From Pseudothauera rhizosphaerae (GTDB taxonomy: Bacteria; Pseudomonadota; Gammaproteobacteria; Burkholderiales; Rhodocyclaceae), in contig NZ_SSOD01000011.1 of the NCBI RefSeq assembly GCF_004801305.1, positions 93,421 to 157,420 on the forward strand: a DNA stretch of 64,000 nucleotides. Reading direction: 5' to 3'. The notes under the pieces were generated by a model, which saw nothing but the letters and a program-made list of their open reading frames with translations, was not told the origin of the DNA and ran no database searches. A program made the translations under genes and the position numbers. This document shows, piece after piece, positions 47,487 to 57,068 of the stretch. The stretch's first letter is position 1; the number at the start of each line of letters is the position of its first letter.

Positions 47487-47685
47487 GGAGGTCCTCCTTG
47501 ACGTCCCCATCAGCCTCATGCCGACCGCTTGCGGCGGGCGTCGACCTTGGGCAGATGTCGGCGCTGGCCCAAGGTCTAAAGGATTTTGTCGGCGATAGCC
47601 AGGCCCAGGGTCGCTTTTCTGGTCTTTAGGGCGGTTCTTGGCCGATAAGTGCCATTACTCTGGCTCTTGATTGAAGGCGGTGCCG

Positions 47686-48924
47686 TCACTGTTCCGCGCG
47701 TACCGTCGCATCAAGCAGTTGCGCCCATCGTTCCAAGGCCACCTTGCGTTCCTCGAAGTAGTCGTACTGGTTGTACACGCCCTCCACATCGCGCAGCTTG
47801 TGGTTCAGCGCCCGTTCGGCGACGAAGCGATCCACGCCGAGCGCCGCCATGTGGGTGCGCGCGGTGCGCCGCATGTCATGCACGGTGAAGTGCGCCACGC
47901 CGTCCAGCGGCAGGCGGCGCAACGCGACGTTCAGCGTGTCGGGGCTGACGTGGCCGAAGCGGTTCCGCCTCGCCACACCGCCCTTCCTGTGGATCCGCCG
48001 GCGGGCGGGAAACAGGTATTCGCTGTTGCACGCGAACACCTTCACCTCCCCCAGCCACTTCAGCACCTGGGGCACCAGCGGGATGTCGATGGGCTGGTTC
48101 GTCTTGGTGCGGGAAGGATGCAGTGACCACACGCCGCGCCCCAGGTCGAACTCCGCCCACCTGGCCGACAGCAGTTCCATCTTGCGCACGCACAGCGCAA
48201 GCAACAGCCAGACCGCTAGTTCGTTTTCCCGGCCGAAGTTCGGGGTGTCGCGCATAGCCTTGGCCAGCGCCGCGAGTTCGTCGCGGTTCAACCAGCGTTG
48301 CCGGGCAGGCTCGGTGCCGCCCGCATCGGAGATCTCGAAGCCGGAGGCCGGATTGGCTTCGATCCACCGGCGCTTCACGGCGAAGTGAAACATGCGGAAG
48401 AGGTAGCGCAGTGCATCGTTGGCTACCGTGGGCGCGCCGGCATCGAGGATGCGGGTGAGCACCCTGTCGATGTGCAACGGCCGTACTTCTTCCACAGCCA
48501 GTTTTCCGATCACCGGGTTGATGTGCCGGCGGATGACGCGCAGCACGACCTCGGGATGCTTGTAGGCTCTGGCGATATGGCGGTCGTACCAGGCCTGGGC
48601 CAGGGCCGCCACGTCGGTCCGCTCCCGGGCCTTGAGCCGTTCGGCGCGTTTCTCGGCGGCGACATCCACCCCCTGCTGGATGCGCGCCCGGTCCTGGCGA
48701 GCCAGTTCGCGGGCATCCTTGAGCGACAGGTCGGGATAGCGGCCGAGCACCTTCTCCCGGCTCATGCCACCGAAGCGGTACCGCAAAATCCAGGATGCAT
48801 ACCCTTTTGGGGCACCGACGGCGGTGGCTACAAAAGTCAGCCCGCCACCGATGCCGCGGTCCGTCGGCCCCCTGCTCAGCCAGGCCCGTAGCGTCTTGTC
48901 GGTGATGTGCTCAATCTCAGTCAT
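47686..48924 (-). CDS. P4-type integrase (DUF4102 + tyrosine recombinase)
   Basis: Protein of 412 residues. The N-terminus is the DUF4102 arm-binding domain (TDRGIGGGLTFVAT, GMSREKVLGRYPDLSLKDAR), followed by a core-binding domain and a catalytic domain with an arginine in CVRKMELL, HDMRRTART (H-x-x-R), LNHKLRDVEGVY and a tyrosine in NQYDYFEERK. The start at 48924 has GGAG upstream. It lies at the right edge of the accessory island, pointing inward, next to repeated sequences that look like arm-type binding sites. It probably integrated the island. Confidence 0.9.
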   Translation of the reverse strand: MTEIEHITDKTLRAWLSRGPTDRGIGGGLTFVATAVGAPKGYASWILRYRFGGMSREKVLGRYPDLSLKDARELARQDRARIQQGVDVAAEKRAERLKARERTDVAALAQAWYDRHIARAYKHPEVVLRVIRRHINPVIGKLAVEEVRPLHIDRVLTRILDAGAPTVANDALRYLFRMFHFAVKRRWIEANPASGFEISDAGGTEPARQRWLNRDELAALAKAMRDTPNFGRENELAVWLLLALCVRKMELLSARWAEFDLGRGVWSLHPSRTKTNQPIDIPLVPQVLKWLGEVKVFACNSEYLFPARRRIHRKGGVARRNRFGHVSPDTLNVALRRLPLDGVAHFTVHDMRRTARTHMAALGVDRFVAERALNHKLRDVEGVYNQYDYFEERKVALERWAQLLDATVRAEQ

Positions 48925-48956
48925 GGCGCGGTCTCCACAGCGATTCACGAAGAAAC

Positions 48957-49026
48957 TGTGGGGTAAAAATTCGGGCCGGAGCCCGGAAATCGCAGGGCAT
49001 AGATTTACCCCACAATTTACCCCACA
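48957..49026. repeat. integrase arm-type repeats near attachment site
   Basis: ATTTACCCCACA occurs twice in direct tandem (49003-49014 and 49015-49026), and its core occurs once inverted (TGTGGGGTAAA, 48957-48967). The cluster lies just upstream of the P4-type integrase at the island edge, the usual place for integrase or excisionase binding sites. Confidence 0.65.
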
Positions 49027-49134
49027 GAAATCGTGCGCTACACTGAAACCGCCTGCTACGTCATGACCCGAAAAACCACCCTAATCAACTGATTTTCAAG
49101 GAGTCTTTGGGATGGCGTGAGACCCCCAGAAACC

Positions 49135-50001
49135 TCACTCGATGTTCTGCACCTGTTCCCGCATCTGCTCGATCAACACCTTCATCTCCATCGCCACGCC
49201 GGTGACGTCAGTGGCGGCGGATTTCGACGCCAGCGTGTTGGCCTCGCGGTTGAGTTCCTGCATCAGGAAGTCCAGGCGCTTGCCGGCCGCACCGCCGGCC
49301 TTGAGGATGCGGTCCACCTCGTCCAGGTGGGTGGCCAGGCGGGACAGCTCCTCGGCCACGTCGACGCGCTGGGCGAAGAGGGCTACCTCCTGGCGGATGC
49401 GGTCTTCGTCCAGGCTGGCGACCGCGTCGCGCAGGCGGGTAGCGAGCTTTTCCTGGTGCTCGGCGACGATGGCGGGGATGCGCGGTGCGGCCTGATCGAC
49501 CAGTTCGCGCATGCGCACGGTGCGTTCGCGGATCATGTCGGCGAGCTTGTCGCCCTCGCGCCGGCGCGCGGCGGCGAGTTCGTCCAGCGCGGCGCGCGCC
49601 AGTTCGACGATGGCCGGCTGCAGCTCGTCGAAGGCCGGACTGTCGTCGGCCAGCATGCCGGGCCAGCGCAGCACCTCGCCCACCGTCAGGCGGGCGGCCT
49701 CGGGCAGACGCTCGCGCACTGCGGCTTCGGCCTCGCGCAACTGTTCCAGCAGGCTGGCGTTGAGCGCCAGGCTGCGCGGCGCGGCTTCGGTGGTCTGCAG
49801 GTTCAGGCGGCATTCCACCTTGCCGCGCCCCAGGCGCACGGAGATCAGCTCGCGGATCGCCGGCTCGGCCTGGCGCAGGTCGTCGGTGATGCGGAAGGCG
49901 AGGTCGAGGTAGCGCGAATTGACGCTGCGCAGCTCCAGATGGAGGCTGACGCGCCCCAGATCCCGGGTCTGCGCCGCAAAGCCGGTCATGCTATGAACCA
50001 T
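49135..50001 (-). CDS. yicC: YicC family protein (putative endoribonuclease)
   Basis: Protein of 288 residues with the family start MVHSMTGFA, LELRSVNSRYLDLAFR near residue 25, and the C-terminal RLDFLMQELNREANTLASKS. YicC/YloC proteins are conserved RNA-binding endoribonucleases linked to small-RNA turnover. It is the first clearly chromosomal gene to the right of the island and is divergent from the kinase gene. Confidence 0.93.
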   Translation of the reverse strand: MVHSMTGFAAQTRDLGRVSLHLELRSVNSRYLDLAFRITDDLRQAEPAIRELISVRLGRGKVECRLNLQTTEAAPRSLALNASLLEQLREAEAAVRERLPEAARLTVGEVLRWPGMLADDSPAFDELQPAIVELARAALDELAAARRREGDKLADMIRERTVRMRELVDQAAPRIPAIVAEHQEKLATRLRDAVASLDEDRIRQEVALFAQRVDVAEELSRLATHLDEVDRILKAGGAAGKRLDFLMQELNREANTLASKSAATDVTGVAMEMKVLIEQMREQVQNIE

Positions 50002-50093
50002 GGGTAAATCTCCGGGAAATGTCGGGATCGTTTACACTTTGCAACTTCTGCCCGACCCCGTGCGACGAAACGCCCATCCTAACCCGCCCGCAG

Positions 50094-51041
50094 ATGCCGC
50101 CTCAAGCGAACGCTCCTCTGCCGACCGGCTTCCAGCTCGATCAGTACCGCATCGACCGGCAGCTTTCCCTCGGCGGCTTCTCCATCGTGTACCTCGCCTA
50201 CGACGAGGACGACACGCCGGTGGCGATCAAGGAATACCTGCCCAATTCGCTTGCCGTGCGCAAGGATGGCGAACTGGAGCCCCAGGTGCCCGAGGAGAGC
50301 ATGCCGGCCTTCCGTTACGGCATGAAGTGTTTCTTCGAGGAAGGGCGCTCGCTGGCCCGCCTGATGCATCCCAACGTGGTGCGGGTGATGAATTTCTTCC
50401 GCGCCAACGGCACTGTTTACATGGTGATGCAGTTCGAGCGTGGCCGCACGCTGCACGACTACATCCAGCGCCATCGCGGGCAGGTGAGCGAACGCTTCAT
50501 CCGCGGCGTGTTCACCCGGATGCTCAACGGCCTGCGCGAGGTGCACGCGCACAAGCTGCTGCACCTGGACATCAAGCCCTCCAACATCTACCTGCGCAAC
50601 GACGGCACGCCGGTGCTGCTGGATTTCGGCGCCGCGCGGCAGACGTTGATGACCGACCAGCCCATGCTCAAGCCGATGTACACTCCGGGCTTTGCCTCGC
50701 CGGAGCAGCTCAACAACCGCGACGCGCTGGGCCCCTGGAGCGACATCTACAGCGTGGGCGCCAGCCTCTACGCCTGCATCGAGGGCTGCGCGCCGCCGCG
50801 CTCGGACGAGCGGCAGCAGAAGGAGACGCTGCAGCCCGCCACCCGCAGCCATGCCGGACGATATTCAAGCCAACTGTTGGAAACCATAGACTGGTGCCTG
50901 AAACTGGACCCGCTGGAGCGCCCGCAGAGCGTTTATTCGCTGCAGAAGGCGCTGATGCGCAAGGAACCCGGCGATGCAATGCCGGCGGGTTGGTTCTCGG
51001 ATCTGGGCAGCCGACTCCGGTCGTTCATCGGCCGTAGCTGA
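50094..51041 (+). CDS. eukaryotic-type serine/threonine protein kinase
   Basis: Kinase of 315 residues from the ATG at 50094. It has the glycine-rich loop LSLGGFSIVYLA, the ATP lysine in VAIKEYLP, the catalytic loop HLDIKPSNIYL and DFGAAR in place of DFG-x-x-R, then the P+1 region YTPGFASPEQ. There is no membrane segment. A longer in-frame reading upstream adds unrelated residues. A PP2C phosphatase follows 11 bases downstream, so the pair probably controls reversible phosphorylation of shared targets. Confidence 0.92.
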   Translation: MPPQANAPLPTGFQLDQYRIDRQLSLGGFSIVYLAYDEDDTPVAIKEYLPNSLAVRKDGELEPQVPEESMPAFRYGMKCFFEEGRSLARLMHPNVVRVMNFFRANGTVYMVMQFERGRTLHDYIQRHRGQVSERFIRGVFTRMLNGLREVHAHKLLHLDIKPSNIYLRNDGTPVLLDFGAARQTLMTDQPMLKPMYTPGFASPEQLNNRDALGPWSDIYSVGASLYACIEGCAPPRSDERQQKETLQPATRSHAGRYSSQLLETIDWCLKLDPLERPQSVYSLQKALMRKEPGDAMPAGWFSDLGSRLRSFIGRS

Positions 51042-51052
51042 GGGACATCGCG

Positions 51053-51970
51053 TTGAAATTCACCATCTACCAGGAAAGCCGCATCGGGCGGCGCAAATCG
51101 AACCAGGACCGCATCGCCTACTGCTACACGCGCGACGCGCTGCTGCTGGTGCTGGCCGACGGCATGGGCGGACACCTGCACGGCGAGATCGCCGCGCAGA
51201 TCACGGTGCAGTTCGTCGCCCAGGCCTTCCAGCGCGAAGCCCAGCCCATGCTGCAGGACCCGTCCATGTTCCTGTCGCGCGCGCTGACCAACGCGCACAA
51301 CGCGATCCTCGACTATGCCTTCGACAAGGACCTGCCGGAGGCGCCGCGCACCACGGTGGTGGCCTGCGTGCTGCAGGAAGGCCACGCCCATTGGGCCCAT
51401 GCCGGCGATTCACGCCTCTACCTGCTGCGCGGCGGCAAGATCGTCTCCCAGACCCGCGACCACTCCCGCGTGCAACTAATGATGGACCAGGGCCTGCTCG
51501 ACGCCCAGAGCGCGGCCCGCCACCCGGGGCGCAACCGCATCTACTCCTGCCTGGGCGGCAATCACCCGCCGCAGGTCGAGTTCTCCGCCCGCATCCCGCT
51601 GCGTGACAACGACACCATCGCCCTGTGCAGCGACGGGCTGTGGGGGCCGCTGGGCGACACCGGCGTGCTGCTCGGCCTCACCGACCAGTTCGTCCAGGAA
51701 GCGGTGCCGCGCCTGATGGACAAGGCCGAGGAACTGGGCGGTCCGAGCTGCGACAACCTCTCCCTCATCGCGGTGCGCTGGCACGACGACAGCGCGCCCC
51801 TGTCGGCGGACGGGGTGTCCACCCAGACCATGACCCTGAACGACTTCACCACCCAGCTCGAAACCTTCGACCAGAGCCGCAGTCCGACCACCGCGCCGGA
51901 CCTCACCGACGACGAGATCGAACGCGCGATCGCCGAGATCAACGCCGCGATCCAGAAATTCAGCAAGTAG
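51053..51970 (+). CDS. PP2C-family serine/threonine phosphatase
   Basis: Phosphatase of 305 residues with PP2C motifs [47 protein letters not shown] and CDNLSLIAV, whose aspartates bind Mn2+/Mg2+. The start is a TTG preceded by GAGGGA. A C-terminal acidic and helical tail of about 50 residues follows the domain. It is in an operon with the kinase and reverses its action. Confidence 0.92.
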   Translation: MKFTIYQESRIGRRKSNQDRIAYCYTRDALLLVLADGMGGHLHGEIAAQITVQFVAQAFQREAQPMLQDPSMFLSRALTNAHNAILDYAFDKDLPEAPRTTVVACVLQEGHAHWAHAGDSRLYLLRGGKIVSQTRDHSRVQLMMDQGLLDAQSAARHPGRNRIYSCLGGNHPPQVEFSARIPLRDNDTIALCSDGLWGPLGDTGVLLGLTDQFVQEAVPRLMDKAEELGGPSCDNLSLIAVRWHDDSAPLSADGVSTQTMTLNDFTTQLETFDQSRSPTTAPDLTDDEIERAIAEINAAIQKFSK

Positions 51971-51980
51971 GACCCGCCCC

Positions 51981-52697
51981 ATGCGCCCCAGCCAGCGCCG
52001 GCCGGACGAACTGCGTCCGGTCCGCCTCACCCGCCATTACAGCCGCCACGCCGAAGGCTCGGTGCTGGTCGAATTCGGCCACACCCGCGTGCTCGTCACC
52101 GCCAGCGTGGAGGACAGCGTGCCACCCTTCCTGCGCGGCAAGGGCCAGGGCTGGCTGACCGCCGAATACGGCATGCTGCCCCGTGCCACCCACACCCGCA
52201 ACGCGCGCGAGGCGGCCAAGGGCAAGCAGAGCGGGCGCACCCAGGAAATCCAGCGCCTGATCGGCCGCAGCCTGCGCTCGGTCGTCGATCTGGCCGCCCT
52301 GGGGGAACGCCAGATCACCGTGGATTGCGACGTGCTGCAGGCCGACGGCGGCACCCGCACCGCGGCCATCACCGGCGCCTGCGTGGCGGTGCATGACGCA
52401 CTGGCGAAGCTCGTGGCCGACGGCAAGCTCGCCGCGAACCCGCTGCGCGACTTCGTGGCCGCCGTCTCGGTGGGCGTGTATCGCGGCACACCGGTGCTCG
52501 ATCTCGACTACGATGAAGACTCGGACTGCGACACCGACATGAACGTGGTGATGACCGGCGCCGGCGGCTTCGTCGAAGTGCAGGGCACGGCCGAAGGCGC
52601 TCCCTTCACCCGCGCCGAACTCGACGCCCTGCTCGGCCTCGCGGAACGCGGCATCGCCCGCCTGATCGAAATCCAGAAGGCCGCGATCGCCGCCTGA
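51981..52697 (+). CDS. rph: ribonuclease PH
   Basis: Phosphorolytic 3'-5' exoribonuclease of 238 residues that trims tRNA 3' ends. Typical runs are [55 protein letters not shown] and [19 protein letters not shown]. The full family length is present. It lies 10 bases after the phosphatase gene and is followed by rdgB, a common betaproteobacterial order. Confidence 0.97.
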   Translation: MRPSQRRPDELRPVRLTRHYSRHAEGSVLVEFGHTRVLVTASVEDSVPPFLRGKGQGWLTAEYGMLPRATHTRNAREAAKGKQSGRTQEIQRLIGRSLRSVVDLAALGERQITVDCDVLQADGGTRTAAITGACVAVHDALAKLVADGKLAANPLRDFVAAVSVGVYRGTPVLDLDYDEDSDCDTDMNVVMTGAGGFVEVQGTAEGAPFTRAELDALLGLAERGIARLIEIQKAAIAA

Positions 52698-52726
52698 GTT
52701 CGCCTGAAATCGCCGGAACCCGAGCC

Positions 52727-53332
52727 ATGAGCACCCCCGCTGCCCGCCTCGTCCTCGCCAGCAACAACGCCAAGAAGGCCGCAGAAATGCAGGCCCTGCT
52801 CGCCCCGCTCGGCGTGCAGGTGATTCCCCAGGGCGAGCTGGGCGTGGGCGAGGCGGACGAACCACATGCCACCTTTGTCGAGAATGCGCTCGCCAAGGCG
52901 CGCCACGCTGCCATGGCCACCGGGCTGCCGGCCGTCGCCGACGACTCGGGGCTGTGCGTGGCCGCGCTGGGCGGCGCGCCGGGCGTGCAATCGGCCCGCT
53001 ATGCCGGCGAATCCAAGTCCGACGCCCGCAACAACGCGCTGCTGCTCCAGCGCCTGGCCGGCGTCGCCGACCGGCGCGCGCATTTCTACTCCGTGGTGGT
53101 GCTGGTGCGTTCCGCCGACGACCCGCAGCCGCTGATCGCCGACGGCGAATGGCACGGCCAGATCCTCGAAGCGCCCCGCGGCGAGGGCGGTTTCGGCTAC
53201 GACCCGCTGTTCTGGCTGCCGGAACTCGGCCAGACCGCAGCCGAAGTCGACGCCACGCTCAAGAACACCCTGAGCCACCGCGGCGCCGCCATGCGCCACC
53301 TGCTCGCCCGCCTGAAGATCGAACCGCTGTGA
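52727..53332 (+). CDS. rdgB: XTP/dITP pyrophosphatase (HAM1/RdgB)
   Basis: Protein of 201 residues that removes non-canonical purine nucleotides. The substrate-binding LVLASNNAKKAAEM motif is at the N-terminus, with ADDSGLCV near residue 70 and GFGYDPLFWLPE plus LSHRGAAM near the end. It ends in a 4-base overlap (GTGA) with hemW. Confidence 0.97.
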   Translation: MSTPAARLVLASNNAKKAAEMQALLAPLGVQVIPQGELGVGEADEPHATFVENALAKARHAAMATGLPAVADDSGLCVAALGGAPGVQSARYAGESKSDARNNALLLQRLAGVADRRAHFYSVVVLVRSADDPQPLIADGEWHGQILEAPRGEGGFGYDPLFWLPELGQTAAEVDATLKNTLSHRGAAMRHLLARLKIEPL

Positions 53333-54558
53333 GCGCACGCCGCACCATTCCGCTCATCCCCGCGCCGCTTCCCCCCAGCACCCAGCCCCTGCCGCAACAT
53401 CCACAGCTCACGGCCCCACCGCCGCTGGCGCTCTACATCCACTACCCGTGGTGCGTCAGGAAGTGCCCCTACTGCGATTTCAACTCCCACACCGCGCGTG
53501 CCGCCGAACCGCCCCACGAAGCCTACGTGGACGCCCTGATCGCCGACCTGCAGGCCGCACTGCCCCAGGTCTGGGGCCGACGCGTCCACACGGTGTTCAT
53601 CGGCGGCGGCACCCCCAGCCTGCTGCCGGCCGCGGCGCTCAATCGCCTGCTCACCGCGGTACGCACCCTGCTGCCCCTCGACCCCCAGGCCGAGATCACG
53701 CTGGAAGCCAACCCCGGTACGGTGGAAGCCGCCCGCTTCCGCGACTACCGTGCCGCCGGCGTCACCCGCCTGTCGCTGGGCATCCAGAGCTTCGACGACC
53801 GCATGCTGGCCGCCATCGGCCGCATCCACGGCGGACGCGAGGCGCGCGCCGCGGCCGATCTGGCGCTGGAAACCTTCGATCGCGTGAACTTGGACCTGAT
53901 GTACGCCCTGCCCGGCCAGACGCTGGATCAGGCCCTCGCCGACCTGCGTACCGCCATCGCCAGCGGCGCCGGGCATCTCTCCTGCTACCACCTGACGCTG
54001 GAGCCCAACACCCCCTTCGCCCACCACCCGCCGCCCCTGCCCGACGCCGACCTCGCCGCCGACATGCAGGATGCCATCGAAGCGGAACTGGCCGCCGCCG
54101 GCTTCATGCACTACGAAACTTCGGCCTTTGCCCGCCCGGGCCAGCAGTGCCGCCACAACCTCAACTACTGGACCTTCGGAGACTACCTGGGGATCGGTGC
54201 CGGCGCCCACGGCAAGCTCTCCAGCCATGAAGGCATGGTGCGCGAGATGCGCCACAAGTACCCGGAGCATTACCTCGCCGCCGCCGCGCGCAGCGACTTC
54301 GTCCAGGAACGGCGCGAAGTGGGGGTGGATGAACTGCCCTTCGAATTCATGATGAACGCCCTGCGCCTCACGGACGGATTCCCCCGCGGCCTGTTCGCGG
54401 CCCGCACCGGCCTGCCCCTGGGTGCGGTCGAGGCCGGACTGCGGGACGCACGCAACCGCGGCCTGCTGGAAATCGATGCCGAAACGATACGGCCGACCGA
54501 ACATGGCCGCCGCTTCCTCAACGACCTGCTGCAGATCTTCCTGCGCGACGAGCCCTGA
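53329..54558 (+). CDS. hemW: HemW, radical SAM haem chaperone-like protein
   Basis: Radical SAM protein of 409 residues, formerly annotated as oxygen-independent coproporphyrinogen III oxidase. It has the [4Fe-4S] motif WCVRKCPYCDF near residue 40, FIGGGTPSLL, LEANPGTVE, GIQSFDD and the HemN_C domain ending at residue 405. It lacks the second cysteine motif of true HemN, which fits a haem chaperone. The GTG start overlaps the rdgB stop by 4 bases; a longer reading inside rdgB is spurious. Confidence 0.93.
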   Translation: MSARRTIPLIPAPLPPSTQPLPQHPQLTAPPPLALYIHYPWCVRKCPYCDFNSHTARAAEPPHEAYVDALIADLQAALPQVWGRRVHTVFIGGGTPSLLPAAALNRLLTAVRTLLPLDPQAEITLEANPGTVEAARFRDYRAAGVTRLSLGIQSFDDRMLAAIGRIHGGREARAAADLALETFDRVNLDLMYALPGQTLDQALADLRTAIASGAGHLSCYHLTLEPNTPFAHHPPPLPDADLAADMQDAIEAELAAAGFMHYETSAFARPGQQCRHNLNYWTFGDYLGIGAGAHGKLSSHEGMVREMRHKYPEHYLAAAARSDFVQERREVGVDELPFEFMMNALRLTDGFPRGLFAARTGLPLGAVEAGLRDARNRGLLEIDAETIRPTEHGRRFLNDLLQIFLRDEP

Positions 54559-54573
54559 CCGCCGACGCGCGGC

Positions 54574-55083
54574 TCAGATCACTTCGAGCAGCTTGGCGCG
54601 CAGCGCCTCGGCCTCGCGCCGGCCTTCGCGGCTGCCGACCAGCGAGTGATACCACTCGTCGAACAATGCGCGCAGCTCGCCATGATCGGCCGCCTGCTCG
54701 ATGCGCTCCAGCAGGGAACTTGCCCCCACGCGGCCGACGAAGGCGCTGACGGTGTTGGCCATGAAATTGCGCGCCTGCTTCAGGCGCAGCGAATCGCCCG
54801 CGGCGGGCAATTTCCTGAACGCGGTGATCGACGGCAGCGGCCCGGCCGCCGCGCCGGCCTTGCCCTGCGCGTCGATCACGGCACCCACTTCGATATATCC
54901 GGACTCCTCCAGCAGGCCCAGCGTGTGCTGAAGATCATCGGACTGCAGCATGCCGCGCAGCTCCTCGACGGTGCGCTTGCCATCGACGAAGATCAGCACC
55001 CGCCGCTGCCGCGGCGTCAGTGCGCCGGCCCGGCCGTTGATCTCTTCCTGCCCCTTGGCGGTCTTGGTGAACACCACAGCCAT
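54574..55083 (-). CDS. conserved hypothetical protein
   Basis: Protein of 169 residues from the ATG at 55083 (GGAGA upstream; a 14-residue extension is less likely). The N-terminal half, including LTPRQRRVLIFVDGKRTVEE and LGLLEESGYIEV, has the pattern of a winged-helix domain. The C-terminal half is helical (ERIEQAADHGELRALFDEWY). No signal peptide or membrane segment is seen. It could be a regulator; the family is not recognised. Confidence 0.65.
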   Translation of the reverse strand: MAVVFTKTAKGQEEINGRAGALTPRQRRVLIFVDGKRTVEELRGMLQSDDLQHTLGLLEESGYIEVGAVIDAQGKAGAAAGPLPSITAFRKLPAAGDSLRLKQARNFMANTVSAFVGRVGASSLLERIEQAADHGELRALFDEWYHSLVGSREGRREAEALRAKLLEVI

Positions 55084-55237
55084 GTTTGTCTCCGGTTTGT
55101 AGTTGTCATGGGCCGATTCTGGCATGACGAACAGCGACTTGGAAACATGGTGCTACACCTTTCCGCCCAAACCCCAGGCTCAGCCAGTGAGGCACCGCCC
55201 TTGCCAAACTGGCGCCGTCGATGGGAGGAAAGACATC

Positions 55238-55660
55238 ATGAAAGAACACCAGGCCGGCAGAATGGAAATGAGCATCGTGGTGCCGTTGGCAGGTGCAGGA
55301 ATACTATTTGCCGTCATCCTCGTGCTCGCACCTCACTACCGGGTTTACTCCGAGGAACTGCGCGGCAAAGCCATACTGATCGAAGCCGAATCCAGCCGCC
55401 GCGTGGCCGTGCTGGAAGCCGAAGCCACAAGGGACGCCGCCCTGGCCCTCGCGGCGGCCGAAATCGAACGCGCTCGCGGTGTAGCCGAAGCCAACCGCAT
55501 CATCGGCGACAGCCTCAAGAACAACGAGGCCTACCTGCGCTACCTGTACATCGACTCCCTCAAACAGGCCCCCAACCAGATCATCTACGTGCCCACCGAA
55601 GCGGGCTTGCCGATTCTGGAAGCGGGTAGAAGCCTGCAGCCGGCACAGAACGGCCGATGA
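55238..55660 (+). CDS. small prohibitin/SPFH-tail-like membrane protein
   Basis: Protein of 140 residues. One membrane helix at about residues 12-30 (IVVPLAGAGILFAVILVLA) is followed by an alanine/glutamate-rich helix (EAESSRRVAVLEAEATRDAA) and YLRYLYIDSLKQAPNQIIYV. The last part resembles the C-terminus of prohibitin/HflK-type SPFH proteins without the SPFH domain itself. GGGAGG precedes the ATG. It may be a scaffold or a truncated homologue. Confidence 0.65.
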   Translation: MKEHQAGRMEMSIVVPLAGAGILFAVILVLAPHYRVYSEELRGKAILIEAESSRRVAVLEAEATRDAALALAAAEIERARGVAEANRIIGDSLKNNEAYLRYLYIDSLKQAPNQIIYVPTEAGLPILEAGRSLQPAQNGR

Positions 55661-55783
55661 CGGACACCCGGCCATGGATCTGCTGCTGCAGATCCGTCAC
55701 ATTCAGGGAACCGCTTGCCGTTCACCGTCGCCTCGGCGATGATCCGCGCATTATCCATCCAGGATTGCAGGCAACCGTCCCGC

Positions 55784-56752
55784 ATGAACCGCGCCGAACG
55801 TATTTTCCACCTGCATCGCCTGCTCAAGGCCAGACAGCCGCCTTCCCTCTCCCGGCTGATGGAAGAACTGAACGCTTCCCGCGCCACCATCAACCGCGAC
55901 CTGGAATACATGCGCCTCTTCATGGGCGCACCCATCGTCTACGACCGCAACACCAACGGTTACCGCTACGACCCGGCCGCGCCGGAGTTCGAACTCCCCG
56001 GTCTGTGGTTCAACCACTCCGAACTGCATGCGCTGCTGGCCTGCGAACAACTGCTCGAAGAAGTCCAGCCCGGCCTGCTCTCGCCCTACATCGGCCCGCT
56101 GCGTGCGCGCATCCGCAAGCTGCTCGGACAAGGCGGCGCCTCGGCCGAAACCGTCCGGGCCCGCGTGCTCCTGCGCAGCATCGCGCGCCGCGGCGTCAAT
56201 GCCGAGAGCTTCGGCACCGTCGCCTCGGCCGTGCTCGGCCAGCGCCAAATCCGCATCGACTACACCGGCCGCGAGCGCGAGGAGACCACCACGCGCACGG
56301 TCCATCCGCAGCGCCTCGTGCGCTACCGCGACAACTGGTATCTGGTCGCCTGGTGCGAAACCGCCGGCAACCCGCGCATCTTCTCCCTGGACCGCATCGA
56401 AACCGCCCACCCGACGGACGAACCGGCGAGAGACCTGCCGGCCGACGGGCTCGACCGCTTCATGAACGCAAGCTTCGGCATCTTCTCTGGCGAAGCCCGC
56501 GCCTGGGCCGTGCTGCGCTTCACCGCCCACGCCGCGCGCTGGATAGAAAACGAAACCTGGCACCCCGACCAGATCGGCCAATGGCACGGCGACAGCTACG
56601 AACTGCAGGTGCCCTACTCCGACCCCCGCGAACTGCTGATGGACATCCTGAAGTATGGGCCGGAGGTGGAAGTCCTCGCCCCCAGGGAACTGCGGCGGGA
56701 AACCGCGGAGCGCCTGCGCGCAGCGGCGGCACGTTACCAGACCATGACGTGA
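55784..56752 (+). CDS. WYL-domain transcriptional regulator (YafY/DeoR-like)
   Basis: Protein of 322 residues. An N-terminal winged helix (RIFHLHRLLKARQPPSLSRL, ASRATINRDLEYM) is followed by a WYL ligand-binding domain around residues 145-215 (RIDYTGRE, VRYRDNWYLVAWCE) and a C-terminal extension. Such proteins often repress or activate DNA-damage, defence or catabolic genes after binding nucleic acid or small ligands. The ATG at 55784 fits the family start MNRAERIF; its ribosome site is weak. Confidence 0.85.
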   Translation: MNRAERIFHLHRLLKARQPPSLSRLMEELNASRATINRDLEYMRLFMGAPIVYDRNTNGYRYDPAAPEFELPGLWFNHSELHALLACEQLLEEVQPGLLSPYIGPLRARIRKLLGQGGASAETVRARVLLRSIARRGVNAESFGTVASAVLGQRQIRIDYTGREREETTTRTVHPQRLVRYRDNWYLVAWCETAGNPRIFSLDRIETAHPTDEPARDLPADGLDRFMNASFGIFSGEARAWAVLRFTAHAARWIENETWHPDQIGQWHGDSYELQVPYSDPRELLMDILKYGPEVEVLAPRELRRETAERLRAAAARYQTMT

Positions 56753-56849
56753 CACCCGCAGGTTCATCCCCATGCCATCCTGGAAGGCAAGAGGCTTGCC
56801 GGGACAACCGGCACCACAGCGAGGCCGGATAGCACGGAAAACAGATGCA

Positions 56850-57068
56850 ATGAACGAAACGCAAGAAGCCCCCGTAGGTTGGGACAGTACGAGTTTTGAA
56901 GGCAGCCGCCAGGAGCAGTTGCGCAGGGCGCTGGCGATGACCGTACGGCAGAGGCTGGAAGCGATGGATGAGCTGAGTCGGCTATCGGAAGGGTTGCAGG
57001 CCATGCCTCACTGGTTTGGTTCAAATGCGACTCCCGAACGCGGACAGTACCCGGCATCGGGTACTTGA
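56850..57068 (+). CDS. small hypothetical protein
   Basis: Predicted 72-residue protein with a central helical run MTVRQRLEAMDELSRLSEGL that resembles short antitoxin-like proteins. The C-terminus (after about residue 55) may be disrupted, since the following 700 bases are a gene-poor scar. It is possibly a truncated relic. Confidence 0.4.
   Translation: MNETQEAPVGWDSTSFEGSRQEQLRRALAMTVRQRLEAMDELSRLSEGLQAMPHWFGSNATPERGQYPASGT

Noticed and set aside
48949..49134. tRNA gene as integrase target
   Set aside because: No cloverleaf or T-loop sequence could be found; only repeated TTTACCCCACA sites are present.
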